A DNA stretch of 64,000 nt from Vulgatibacter incomptus_A. Its GTDB lineage: Bacteria; Myxococcota; Myxococcia; Myxococcales; Vulgatibacteraceae. Below are positions 24,889 to 33,849 of this stretch, piece after piece. The first letter of the stretch is position 1, and the number at the start of each line of letters is the position of its first letter. The position numbers and the translations under genes were made by a program. Under the pieces are notes generated by a model, which was not told the DNA's origin, did no database searches, and saw only the letters and a list, made by a program, of their open reading frames with translations. The stretch is taken from assembly GCA_040391605.1 (NCBI GenBank), contig JBEBXK010000017.1, positions 5,126 through 69,125 of the forward strand. The letters are read 5' to 3'.

Positions 24889-27800
24889 TTCGCCTCCCCG
24901 GCGCCCTTCGCGCCAGCGCGAGGCCGCGGCTTCGGCTTCGACTTCGACTCGTCCGCCGTCGATGAGCCACCCTGCGGCGCCGCCTTCCGCCGTGAAGCGC
25001 CGGCCTTCTTCGCTGGTGCGATGCGCTCCCGCCCCGAAGCGGACCTCGGCCTTTCACCCATCTGCGCAGGCGACACACGCTCGGACCCCGAAGCGGCCTT
25101 CGATGCTGCACCCGACTGTGCCGAGGCAGCCCGCTCCCGCGTCGAGACCAGCTTGGGTGCCTCCCTGGTCTGCAGCGTCGCGCGCTCCGCCGCCTTCGAG
25201 ATCCCAGCGCTGCGCGTCACCTCATGCTCCCCAAGGCGAATCGCCTCCAGCGCCAGGCCCTCCGCGTGACCGGAGCCTTCGATCGAGACCGCCGGCGCGA
25301 CGTGCATCGGTTCCTCCGCCGGCTTTCGACGCCCCTCCGCCGCCGCTCGGCAGCGCTCCTCCAGCAGCCGCACCGCCGCCTCCACCCGCCGCGCCACCTC
25401 GCGATGCTGCTCGCTCCGCGGCATCCCCTTCACCGCGGCCTCCAACTCCTCGTAGCTGATGAACGGCCCCACGTGGGCCCCGAGCTCCCGACCCTTCGGC
25501 ACCACCGCCCCCTTGGGCAGCACGCCGTAGGTGCCATCGAGGTACACAGGCAAGATCCCCACCTGATTCGTCAGCGCGAGATAGCCCAGCGATCCCTTGA
25601 AGTCCTTCAGCTCGCCGTCCGTCGCGCGCGTCCCCTCCGGGAAGATCAGCAGGTTCTTGCCCTGCCGCAGCGATCGGGAGGCCAGCTCCAACGACTCGCG
25701 CAACGAGCCGTGGCGGTTCATGGGGATGAGCTGCGTGAAGTTCTCGAAGTAGGTGCGCCGCAGCCGGTTCGAGAAGAAGTAGTCAGTCGCCGCCAGCGCC
25801 ACCAGGTTCTCCCCCTGATCCCCCAGCGCATGCTTCACCAAGCCCATGTCCAGATGGCTGGCGTGGTTCGCCGCCACCAGGAAGTTCACGTGCTGCGGCA
25901 CATGAGCCCGGCCCACCACCTTCGTCTCGAAGAAGACCTCGTAGAGCCCGCGCTGCCCGCTGCGCAGCATGCTCTTGCCCGCAGCCACCACCACGTCCGG
26001 CAGCTCGATCGACTCCGGCGCGGCCTCCACCGGCGCCGCCTTCGTCTTCGGCGGCTGCGTCAGCTCCTCCAGAAAGCCCATCCCCTCCGCCCGCGCCAGC
26101 GCCACCGCCGACGAGAGGATCGGCACCCGATCCAGCGAGGGCTGCAGCGCGTCCAGCACCGAGCCGAAGAGCGCCCGGGCCGAAGACCGCACCCCCGACG
26201 ACTCCGCGCGCCTGGCGGCGGCCTGGGCCGGCTCGCTGCGCCGCGACGACATCCGTCGCCACAGCGCCACCTTGCGCGCCAGCTCCTCCACCGTCGCGAT
26301 CGACATCACCTCTTCCGGCGCCGGCATCCCCAGCCCGGCGTCCTGCAGCGCCGCCCCCAGCTCCGTGAACATCAGCGAGTCGAAGCCGAGATCCTGCTCC
26401 AGCCGCGCCTCCGGCACGATCTTCTCTCGCGGCTGCTCGCAGACCCGCGCCACCAGATCGAAGAGCCAGGCGTCGCCGTCCGCCACCGCCCCGCGCTTGG
26501 CCGGCTTGCCCTCGCGCTCGAGCCTCGTCAGCGCCTCCGCTACCAGCGGGCGCTTCACCTTGCGGGTCGCCGTCCGTGGCAGCTCCTTCTCCGTGAAGTG
26601 AAGGACCTTCACCCGCTTCCACATCGGCAGCCGGAGGCCCACCTCGCGAAAATGCGCCTCGACGATCCGCCGCACGTCCGCCGCCGACTCGCCCTTCTCC
26701 GCTGCCGCCGGCACCACCAGACACGCGACCTTCTCCGCGCCCCCCTCCCCGAGGCCCACGATCGAGAGCTCCTTCACCCGCGGGCAGCCCGCGTAGAGCT
26801 CCTCGAGCTCGTCGGGATAGACGTTCTTCCCGTTGGCGTCGATGATCACGTCCTTCTGCCGGCCCGCGATGATCAGCCGCCCCTCCGCATCCAGCCTGCC
26901 GAGATCGCCGGTGTGGAGGTAGCCGTCCCGCAGCACGTCGGCCGTCGCCTCCGGATCCTTCCAATAGCCCGCCATCACGTTGGGGCCCTTGGCGATGATC
27001 TCCCCCACCCCCTCCGAATCCGGCTCGAAGATCCGCAGATCGATCCCCGCCAGCGCCTTGCCCACGTGGCCCGCGTCGTTGTCACCGGGCGCCTGCACCG
27101 TGAGCACCGGCGCCGCCTCCGTGAGGCCGTAGCCCTCGAAGATCTGGAAGCCCATCCCCTGGAAGGCCTCCGCGACCTCCGGCGGCATCGCCGAGCCGCC
27201 GCTGATCAAGATCCGTAGCCTGCCGCCGAGCTGGCGATGCACCGGGAAGAAGACCGCCTTGCCCGCCGCCTTGCCCCGAGGCATCCGGCGCAAAGCCCCC
27301 TGGATCGCCCGGGCCGGCTCCAGGAGCCCCTTCTCGTCCAGCTGCCCCTCGATCCGCCGGAGCAGGAGCTGCCAGATCGCCGGCACCCCCACCATCGCCG
27401 TCACCCGCCCCGTCTTGAACGCGGCGTTGAGGCTGTCTCCCGTCAGCTCCTCCAGGTAGGCGATCTCCGAGCCGCAGGCCATCGGCACCAGCAGCCCCGC
27501 CATGAACTCGAAGGTGTGGTGGATCGGCAGCACCGAGAGCAGGCCGTCGCGCTCCCCGAGATCGAAGACCGCCGCGAGCTTCGATACGAGCGACGTGAAG
27601 TTGCGATGCGTGAGCATCACGCCCTTCGGCGTCCCCGTGGTGCCGCTCGTGAAGATCAAAGACGCCAGCTCCGCGGGCTCCCGCGCCTCGAACTCCGCCG
27701 CCTCCGGCAGCGCGCCGTGGAAGAGCTCGTCCAACCCGATCACCGTGGCGCCCTCGAACGGCTCACCAGGCTCGAACCCCAGCCGCGCCTGCACCGCCTG

Positions 27801-29903
27801 CGAGAGGATCACCGCCGTCGCCCCGGCCGAGCGCACGATGTTCGTCACCTCCGCCAGCGGCGACTCGTGATCCACCGGCACCACCGTGGCCCCCGCCTTG
27901 AGCGTGCCGAAGTACGCCATCGACCACTCGGGCCGATTCTCGCTGAGGAGCAGCACCCGATCCTCGCGCGCCACCCCACGCGCCGCCAGGTAGACGCTCG
28001 CCCGCACCGCGCGATCGCGGAGCTGCCCGTAGGTGAAGCGATCCGAGCTGCCGTCCTTGCGCAGCCAGCGCATCGCCACCTTGCCCGCGTGGCGGCGGGT
28101 GCGCGCCTCCAGCAGCTCCCAGAGGTCGCGGTAGACTGGCGGGCCCTTCTTATGCGTCTTCACCCCGAACTCGTCCTCGAGGTTCGGATAGACCCATTTG
28201 TCCAGGCCCACCATGTGGACGTCCACCCAATAATGGAGCCAATCGAAGCCGTCCGGATCCCAGGGGATCTTCGCCGCGTCCGCAGGATCCATCCGCGCGT
28301 AGAGCGCGCCCATGTTTCGGGTGGAGAATTGGTAGGAGTTCTCCCAAATGAAGGGGAGGAAGATCTCGAAGAGCTGCGTCGCCATCTCCGCCCGGCGCGA
28401 GGTCAGCTCCAGGCCGTCCTGCAGCCTCTCGATCGACGCGCTGATCCGCGGCGCCCCCCACGACGGCTTCAGCTCCTCCAGCACCTCCGACGCCTTGCGC
28501 GTCAGCCGCGCGATCTCCGGTGCCGAGCGGCCCCGGTACGTCTCCAGCTCCACCGCCTGCGGCTCGATCCGCGCCAGCACCTCGTTCTTCAGCTTCTGGG
28601 CCGCCGTCGCCTTCGACAGGAAGTGCTTGCGGCGATACAGGCCCGTGAGCTCGATCGAGCGCTCCATCCGCAGTGGGTTCGTATCCGAGGTGCCGAGCTG
28701 GTAGACCTTCTTCGCCTTCCCCACCAGCAGCGCCGCCGCCGCCGCGATCACCCCGGCCGCGATGTGATCCACCGGGATCACGTCCAGGATCAGCCCCTTC
28801 TTCGCCGGGAAGGTGCGATGCCCTTTGAGCGAGAGGAAGGTCAGCGGCGCCGTCGTGGTGAAGCCCTCGTTCCAGCCGGGGAAGGGGAAGCGCAGCGCGC
28901 TCTCCACGATGGCCGGGCGGACGATCGAGAACTCCAGCCCGTCCCTCCGCGAGATCGCGTCGATCACCTGATCGCCCAGGCTCTTCGTGTAGCAGTAGGT
29001 GTTCGGCCAGCCCCAATAGCGGGAGCGATCCAGCCCCGCGCGGACCTGCCGCTCCGTCGCCCAGAGCTTGCGCTCGCGCATCGTCCCCGTGCGCACCGCC
29101 TTCGGCTCCTCCGCGTCCCGGCCCTCCTCGTGGAGGCGGTCGATCGCCTTCGCCCGCAGCTCCGCCAGCAGCGCCTTATCGTCGGCCTCCGCCTTGATCC
29201 GCGCGATCGTCGCCCGGCAATCTTCGATCTCCGCGAAGGGATCGAAGCGCTCCACCGGCCGCTCCTCCCGCTTCGGGAAGTAGCCCAGCAGATCTTCATC
29301 CTCGAGGACGATCCCCGGCGCGTTCCCCGCCACGAAGCAGGTCGAGACGTGCACCAGCTTCGCCCCGAGGCGCAGCGCCGTCTCCGCCACGTGGATCGCC
29401 CCGAGGGCGTTCGCGTTCAGCCCCGCCTCCAGCGTCGGGTTGAAGTCCACCAGGCCCGCCGAGTTGATCAGCACGTCGACCTGGCCCTCCAGCCGCGCCA
29501 GGAGCTCGTCCGAGAAGCCGCAGAACGGCTTCGAGACGTCGCCCGCGATCGGCTCGCACTTCTCCCGGACGAAGTCGTCGAACTTCGGCCCCAGCCGCGC
29601 CCGCAGCGGGTCGAACGGCGGCGCCACGATCACCTTGCCGTAGAAGCGCGCGTCCGCCCCGGTCGAGACCCCGGGCCGCGCCAGCACGTAGATCTTCCCT
29701 ACTTCCGGGAAGCGGGTCAGCAGCATCGAGAGCGCGACCTTGCCCACGAAGCCCGTCGCCCCCGTGAAGAGGATGCGCTTGCCCCGCAGCGCCTCCGTCA
29801 CCGAGAAATCCCAGGTGGGCGTCGGGCTGAGCTGCGCGACGTTCCCCTCTGCCGGGGCCAGCGTGTGAGCGGTGGGCTTCGAGTGACGAGGATCGTGGCT
29901 CAT
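24885..29903 (-). CDS. multidomain lipid enzyme: FAR–AMP ligase–ACP–acyltransferase (ElbD-like)
   Basis: About 1672 residues from ATG 29903. Domains in order: fatty-acyl reductase-type SDR (GATGFVG at 48–54, YxxxK in YCYTK at 303–307); a linker to about 590; an acyl-AMP ligase (TSGTTGTPKG at 752–761, YGLTEAAP at 925–932, YLHTGD at 995–1000); an acyl carrier domain with phosphopantetheine serine in DLGFDSLMF (about 1176); a PlsC-type acyltransferase (NHASHLD at 1346, FPEGTR at 1421); and a disordered Ala/Arg/Ser-rich tail. Myxobacterial ElbD, needed for ether lipids during fruiting, is a multifunctional enzyme of this kind. The inferred job is activating an acyl chain, holding it on ACP, reducing it and transferring acyl to a glycerolipid. 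It is coupled to the SDR downstream. Confidence 0.85.
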   Translation of the reverse strand: MSHDPRHSKPTAHTLAPAEGNVAQLSPTPTWDFSVTEALRGKRILFTGATGFVGKVALSMLLTRFPEVGKIYVLARPGVSTGADARFYGKVIVAPPFDPLRARLGPKFDDFVREKCEPIAGDVSKPFCGFSDELLARLEGQVDVLINSAGLVDFNPTLEAGLNANALGAIHVAETALRLGAKLVHVSTCFVAGNAPGIVLEDEDLLGYFPKREERPVERFDPFAEIEDCRATIARIKAEADDKALLAELRAKAIDRLHEEGRDAEEPKAVRTGTMRERKLWATERQVRAGLDRSRYWGWPNTYCYTKSLGDQVIDAISRRDGLEFSIVRPAIVESALRFPFPGWNEGFTTTAPLTFLSLKGHRTFPAKKGLILDVIPVDHIAAGVIAAAAALLVGKAKKVYQLGTSDTNPLRMERSIELTGLYRRKHFLSKATAAQKLKNEVLARIEPQAVELETYRGRSAPEIARLTRKASEVLEELKPSWGAPRISASIERLQDGLELTSRRAEMATQLFEIFLPFIWENSYQFSTRNMGALYARMDPADAAKIPWDPDGFDWLHYWVDVHMVGLDKWVYPNLEDEFGVKTHKKGPPVYRDLWELLEARTRRHAGKVAMRWLRKDGSSDRFTYGQLRDRAVRASVYLAARGVAREDRVLLLSENRPEWSMAYFGTLKAGATVVPVDHESPLAEVTNIVRSAGATAVILSQAVQARLGFEPGEPFEGATVIGLDELFHGALPEAAEFEAREPAELASLIFTSGTTGTPKGVMLTHRNFTSLVSKLAAVFDLGERDGLLSVLPIHHTFEFMAGLLVPMACGSEIAYLEELTGDSLNAAFKTGRVTAMVGVPAIWQLLLRRIEGQLDEKGLLEPARAIQGALRRMPRGKAAGKAVFFPVHRQLGGRLRILISGGSAMPPEVAEAFQGMGFQIFEGYGLTEAAPVLTVQAPGDNDAGHVGKALAGIDLRIFEPDSEGVGEIIAKGPNVMAGYWKDPEATADVLRDGYLHTGDLGRLDAEGRLIIAGRQKDVIIDANGKNVYPDELEELYAGCPRVKELSIVGLGEGGAEKVACLVVPAAAEKGESAADVRRIVEAHFREVGLRLPMWKRVKVLHFTEKELPRTATRKVKRPLVAEALTRLEREGKPAKRGAVADGDAWLFDLVARVCEQPREKIVPEARLEQDLGFDSLMFTELGAALQDAGLGMPAPEEVMSIATVEELARKVALWRRMSSRRSEPAQAAARRAESSGVRSSARALFGSVLDALQPSLDRVPILSSAVALARAEGMGFLEELTQPPKTKAAPVEAAPESIELPDVVVAAGKSMLRSGQRGLYEVFFETKVVGRAHVPQHVNFLVAANHASHLDMGLVKHALGDQGENLVALAATDYFFSNRLRRTYFENFTQLIPMNRHGSLRESLELASRSLRQGKNLLIFPEGTRATDGELKDFKGSLGYLALTNQVGILPVYLDGTYGVLPKGAVVPKGRELGAHVGPFISYEELEAAVKGMPRSEQHREVARRVEAAVRLLEERCRAAAEGRRKPAEEPMHVAPAVSIEGSGHAEGLALEAIRLGEHEVTRSAGISKAAERATLQTREAPKLVSTRERAASAQSGAASKAASGSERVSPAQMGERPRSASGRERIAPAKKAGASRRKAAPQGGSSTADESKSKPKPRPRAGAKGAGEAK

Positions 29904-29911
29904 CGTACGCG

Positions 29912-31513
29912 CTACTCCACGTCCGCGAGGACGATCGGGGCGTTGTGCACCATGGTGACCTGCGCGCTGCGCCCCATCTCGCTGCGCGCCATCGCGATCG
30001 CCTCCGCCAAGGTCGACGCCCGCTCCCAGCCCAGGATCCGCGGCACGTGCGCGTTGTCCGCGCCCACCACGATCACCTTCCCCACGTGCTGGCGCCCGTT
30101 CTCGCCCCAGTACCACATGTACAGCGGGTGAACACCATGGAACGCGTTCCCCCGCCGGTACATCTCGATGTAGGCAGGGTTCGTCGCGAAGTCCTCCTCG
30201 TACTTCTGCGAGTGGATCACCGCGTCGCGCGTCTCTGGCAGCACCTTATGGAAGAACTCCACGTAGCTGGGGTGATGGTTCGTGTCGAAGGCGTCCGTAC
30301 AGGGATGCGTCAGGATCAGCACCCCGCCCTTCTTCACCAGCGGCCGGCCCCGGTAGAGGTTGAAGAGGTAGCCCAGCCCCATCACCTGCACCAGCAGCGG
30401 GTTCAGCGCCGTCGAGTTCGCGTTGTACGGGCTGATGAACGGGATCCCGTGGATCAGGATGTCCGCCTGCCCCTTCACCTGCACCGCGTACTGATCGAAG
30501 CTCTTCTCCAGGATCTTCTCGTGGACCGGCTCCGTCTTCCCCGCGTAGACCGCGATCAGCTCGTAGCCCGCCGGCACCCGCATGAAGACCTCCCGGCGCA
30601 TCGCCCGCGGCGTCTTCGACAGCGTCCACTTCAGCGCCTGGAACTTCAGCCGATCCCCTTCCGTGAAGTCGTCCTCGTTCTTGCCCAGGAACTCCATCGG
30701 CCCCTGGTACATGCGGTTGTTCACCGCCGTCTCGATCTTGAAGACGTTCAGGTGCTTCTCCGCCAGCCGCCCGATCCGATCGAAGGAGCGGTGCAGCTCC
30801 GACGGCCCCTGCGGATCCATATACGACCACGACTCGCGGATCGCGTGCGGGTTGTGGTTCGCCTTCAGCCCCTCGTAATCCGTCAGCCCCACCCCCACCG
30901 ACTTATGTCCGCCGTTCATCGGCACGAAGTTCAGGTTCGCGTAGATGATCAGATCCGACTCCGCCGCCCGGCGGTTGATCCGCACCGGCTCCCCGTGGCG
31001 CGTCTTCCCCAGCTCAACCATCCCGTCCGGATCTTCCGCGTCGTGGTGGTAGAGCGTCTGGGGCCAATGCTCCCGGAAGACCTTCGGCCCCACCATCCTT
31101 TCAACTTCCGCCGCCGTCATCTTCCGATGCAGCGCGATGGCGATGATGATGTGGACGTCCTCCACCCCATGATCCGCCAGCATCTCCAGCAGGATCTCCA
31201 ACATCATCTGGCGGATGTCCGGCCGCTGCATCGCCGGCAGCGGCAACGAGATGTCGTCCACCGCGATCGTCACCTTCATCCCGGGCTTGAGCTGCGCCGG
31301 CAGCGGATCACAGCCCAGCGGATGATTCAGCGCCCAGCGGATCGCAGCCCGCGGGTTCGGCAAGCCCGCGATCGGCTGCTTCGGGTAGATCACCCGCGTC
31401 CCCACCGGCAGATCCTCCAGCAGAAAGTCCTCGCCGTAGTGGAGGATGCGCGGCGCGCTCCCCTTGTCGATCGTCACCACCTCGGGCGCTTCCAACTCTT
31501 TCGCGAGCCTCAT
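29912..31513 (-). CDS. DUF2088/LarA-like protein in lipid operon
   Basis: About 533 residues from ATG 31513. The N-terminal half resembles the lactate-racemase (LarA) catalytic domain: VTIAVDDISLPLP, IIIAIALHRKMTAAE with the conserved histidine, and NGGHKSVGVGLTDYEG, which aligns in position with the segment bearing the lysine that carries the nickel pincer cofactor in LarA. The C-terminal half is unrelated to short LarA proteins. No lar maturation genes are nearby, so nickel use is uncertain. The gene overlaps the HAD gene (ATGA) and precedes the ElbD-like gene by eight bases, so it belongs to the same pathway. Confidence 0.75.
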   Translation of the reverse strand: MRLAKELEAPEVVTIDKGSAPRILHYGEDFLLEDLPVGTRVIYPKQPIAGLPNPRAAIRWALNHPLGCDPLPAQLKPGMKVTIAVDDISLPLPAMQRPDIRQMMLEILLEMLADHGVEDVHIIIAIALHRKMTAAEVERMVGPKVFREHWPQTLYHHDAEDPDGMVELGKTRHGEPVRINRRAAESDLIIYANLNFVPMNGGHKSVGVGLTDYEGLKANHNPHAIRESWSYMDPQGPSELHRSFDRIGRLAEKHLNVFKIETAVNNRMYQGPMEFLGKNEDDFTEGDRLKFQALKWTLSKTPRAMRREVFMRVPAGYELIAVYAGKTEPVHEKILEKSFDQYAVQVKGQADILIHGIPFISPYNANSTALNPLLVQVMGLGYLFNLYRGRPLVKKGGVLILTHPCTDAFDTNHHPSYVEFFHKVLPETRDAVIHSQKYEEDFATNPAYIEMYRRGNAFHGVHPLYMWYWGENGRQHVGKVIVVGADNAHVPRILGWERASTLAEAIAMARSEMGRSAQVTMVHNAPIVLADVE

Positions 31514-32511
31514 CGCAGATCCACCACCGGCCAATCATGGGACCGCGCGAACGAGCGCAGTCGGAAGTCTGGGTTCACCGCGGTCGGCCGTCCCACCACC
31601 GCGAGCATCGAATAATCCGCGTACGAGTCGCAGAAGCCGTAGCTGGCCGCGAGATCCAGATCTTCCGCCGTGCAGAAGTCCCGGACCGCCGCCGCCTTCG
31701 TCGCCCCCGCGATCAGCGGCTTGATCACCCGCCCCGTCGCCACCCCGTCCACGAACTCCAGGCGGTTCGCGATCACGTCGTCCATCCCGAAGTAGCGCGC
31801 CAACGGCAAGATCGTGTGGTCGATCGCGCCCGTCACGATCACCTGCCGCGCCCCCGTCTCCCGGCAGCGCTGCACCATGTCCATCGCGCCCGGGTAGATC
31901 GCCGGCTTCAGCACCTTCTCGAAGAGCTCCTCCGAGAGCGCCACCAGCCGGTCGTGCGAGATCCCCTTGTACTGCTTGTAGAAGAGCTCGTTGAAGAGCG
32001 CCCGCGAGACCTGGTCCGCCATCCAGAACACCGGGATCCCCGCCACCACCGCCGCCGTCCGTACCGCCGACTCCACCAGCCGCCCGCGGTTCGCGGCGTA
32101 ATAGCCGAAGGCGTGCACCACGTTCGTCGACACCAGCGTGCCGTCCACGTCGTAGAACGCCGCCGCCCGCGACGTCGCCCGCTTCGCCTGATCCCGCGGG
32201 CTCATCTCCTCGGCGAGCTTCGACGTCGGCAGCCGCGCATGCCCCGGCAGCTTGGCCCCCGCAGGCGGATACGCCGGCAGCCTCGCGTCCTGAAGCGCCT
32301 CGAGCCTCCCCTTCGTATGCGCCGCCCCCTCGGGAGCCGCGTCCATCCCCTCACCAGCGTCGTCGTGCGCCCCGGCCATCCCGTCGCGGACCGAGAGCCC
32401 CCTCTGCCCCCGCGCCCTCTCCTGTGCCTGCGGCGTCTCTTTCGCCTTCTCCTGCGCCCGCCCCTGCTCCTGCCCCAGCGCGGAATCGTCTTCGTGCGTG
32501 TGCGCGTGCAT
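31510..32511 (-). CDS. HAD-IB family phosphatase
   Basis: About 333 residues from ATG 32511 (TTG at 32526 is possible). After a 110-residue low-complexity head come the HAD motifs: AAFYDVDGTLV with the nucleophilic Asp, QVIVTGAIDHTILP as motif II, and GATKAAAVRDF with YGFCDSYADYSML as motifs III–IV. HAD-IB enzymes such as SerB or those near PlsC dephosphorylate small phosphate esters. It is the first gene of the lipid operon, so a glycerophospho- or lysophosphatidate-type substrate is likely, by inference. Confidence 0.8.
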   Translation of the reverse strand: MHAHTHEDDSALGQEQGRAQEKAKETPQAQERARGQRGLSVRDGMAGAHDDAGEGMDAAPEGAAHTKGRLEALQDARLPAYPPAGAKLPGHARLPTSKLAEEMSPRDQAKRATSRAAAFYDVDGTLVSTNVVHAFGYYAANRGRLVESAVRTAAVVAGIPVFWMADQVSRALFNELFYKQYKGISHDRLVALSEELFEKVLKPAIYPGAMDMVQRCRETGARQVIVTGAIDHTILPLARYFGMDDVIANRLEFVDGVATGRVIKPLIAGATKAAAVRDFCTAEDLDLAASYGFCDSYADYSMLAVVGRPTAVNPDFRLRSFARSHDWPVVDLR

Positions 32512-32769
32512 CGTCGATGACCCCAATCAAGAGGGATTCCCCGCGCACCCATCCCAAACCGAGGGTGCGCGGAGCCCAAACACTGCGATCGCTATCCGAT
32601 CACCGATCCGCTTCTCTTCATCAGAAGCCGATTGTTAGACTCGGCACTCCCTGGAAAGTCAACGCGACTCGCGTTCGCACCCGCTTCAGGGCTGCGTAAT
32701 CCCCGCGCACCTCCATCCAAGCTCTTGTTTTCCTTGGCCTCTCCCGCCCAGCAGCGCCCCTCCCCCATC

Positions 32770-32803
32770 TTTACCAATAAGCAATCTCCTGACTCTTGGT
32801 AAA
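32770..32803. promoter_or_regulatory. inverted repeat, probable TetR operator
   Basis: Perfect 8-bp arms TTTACCAA (32770–32777) and TTGGTAAA (32796–32803) separated by 18 bases. It ends nine bases before the TetR start codon, in the 300-base region from which the lipid operon runs leftward. Position and symmetry suit autoregulation by the TetR protein. Confidence 0.6.
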
Positions 32804-32812
32804 GTCTCCCCC

Positions 32813-33457
32813 ATGGACAGCGGCCCCCGCCCCCCGCGAGAATCCCCCATCGATCGCCGCCGCGACCAACGCCGCGCCGCCGTCGCCCGCGCCTGCCTCG
32901 ATCGCCTCGCCCTCGAAGGCTACGCCGACGCCCGCCTCGAGGCCCTCGCCACCGACGCCGGCCTCAGCCGCCAGAACCTCCTCTTCTACTTCCGCGACAA
33001 ATCCGACCTCTGGGCCGAGTCCGCCGCCTGCGCCGCCGAGGACATCTTCCGCGTCCTCACCCGCCTCGTCGCCGGCGAGGCCGGCCCCGCCGCCATCCGC
33101 GCCACCCGCCGCGGCCTCGACGAAGTCTCCCGCGTCCTCCCCTCCGCCTTCGCCGTCCTCCTCGACTCCGCCGCCACCGCCTCCCGCGCCTCCGCCCCCC
33201 AACAGCAGCGCGCCACCGACGCCCAATCCACCTTCCTCGCCGCCCTCTCGTCCTCCGTAGGCTTCCCCAGCGGCCCCACCGAGCCCTCAGCCCAACTCTC
33301 CCGCCTCACCTGGCTCACCCTCCTCGCCCACCACCGCGAAGCCCGCGCCCACGAGCGCTCGGGCCTCACCGGCGGCCTCCCCCTAGCCGCCGACCTCGAC
33401 TACGCCGAGGTCCATTTGGTCGCCATGGCGAGGGCACTCTCGACGCGCGGACGGTGA
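32813..33457 (+). CDS. TetR family transcriptional regulator
   Basis: 214 residues from ATG 32813. The N-terminal helix-turn-helix is typical: LALEGYADARLEALATDAGLS then RQNLLFYFRDKSDLW. The C-terminal ligand domain is Ala/Arg-rich and not assignable to a subfamily. It is divergent from the HAD–DUF2088–ElbD-like–SDR operon and has an inverted repeat directly upstream, so it probably represses itself and perhaps that operon, with an acyl compound as inducer (inference). Codon use is extremely C-biased at third positions. Confidence 0.85.
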   Translation: MDSGPRPPRESPIDRRRDQRRAAVARACLDRLALEGYADARLEALATDAGLSRQNLLFYFRDKSDLWAESAACAAEDIFRVLTRLVAGEAGPAAIRATRRGLDEVSRVLPSAFAVLLDSAATASRASAPQQQRATDAQSTFLAALSSSVGFPSGPTEPSAQLSRLTWLTLLAHHREARAHERSGLTGGLPLAADLDYAEVHLVAMARALSTRGR

Positions 33458-33616
33458 ATCCCTGGAGCCCACGCGATCCGACAGAGTCCCTCCGCGCCCT
33501 ACCGGCTCCACTTTGGCGCAGATTCGCAGCGTCCAACGCGGTTTCTCTGTTGACACCCCATCGCAAATCGGCAAGATCCGCGCTCCCGACCGGCCCCGCT
33601 GGAAGGGAACAGATGC

Positions 33617-33692
33617 GCCCAGGTAGCTCAGTCGGTAGAGCAGGGGACTGAAAATCCCCGTGTCGCTGGTTCGATTCCGGCTCTGGGCACCA
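33617..33692 (+). tRNA. tRNA-Phe (GAA), CCA encoded
   Basis: Cloverleaf: acceptor GCCCAGG pairs with TCTGGGC (one G-T), D-arm GCTCAGTCGGTAGAGC, anticodon stem GGGGA/TCCCC with loop CTGAAAA (anticodon GAA), T-arm GCTGG TTCGATT CCGGC, discriminator A and genomic CCA. Its last 47 bases recur three times downstream, so it is the integration target of the islands that follow. Confidence 0.97.
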
Positions 33693-33694
33693 TC

Positions 33695-33724
33695 GAAAGC
33701 CCCGCAAGCGATTGCGGGGCTTTC
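33695..33724 (+). terminator. rho-independent terminator after tRNA-Phe
   Basis: A perfect 13-bp stem, GAAAGCCCCGCAA / TTGCGGGGCTTTC, with a GCGA loop, followed by a T-rich run. It begins three bases after the tRNA CCA. Confidence 0.9.
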
Positions 33725-33849
33725 GTGTTTCTGTTTCTCTCTATGGAGCTCCCCCAATCCCTCGCCGACGATGATCCAAGCTCTTTACGCCTCATGTGAT
33801 AGGGTCACCTTCGTCAAGAAACCCACCTCATCGACGAGGAGGAAACGGC

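Noticed and set aside
27237..30131. 964-codon open frame opposite the ElbD-like gene
   Set aside because: Rich in HRRHPARR-type low complexity and entirely antisense to conserved domains.
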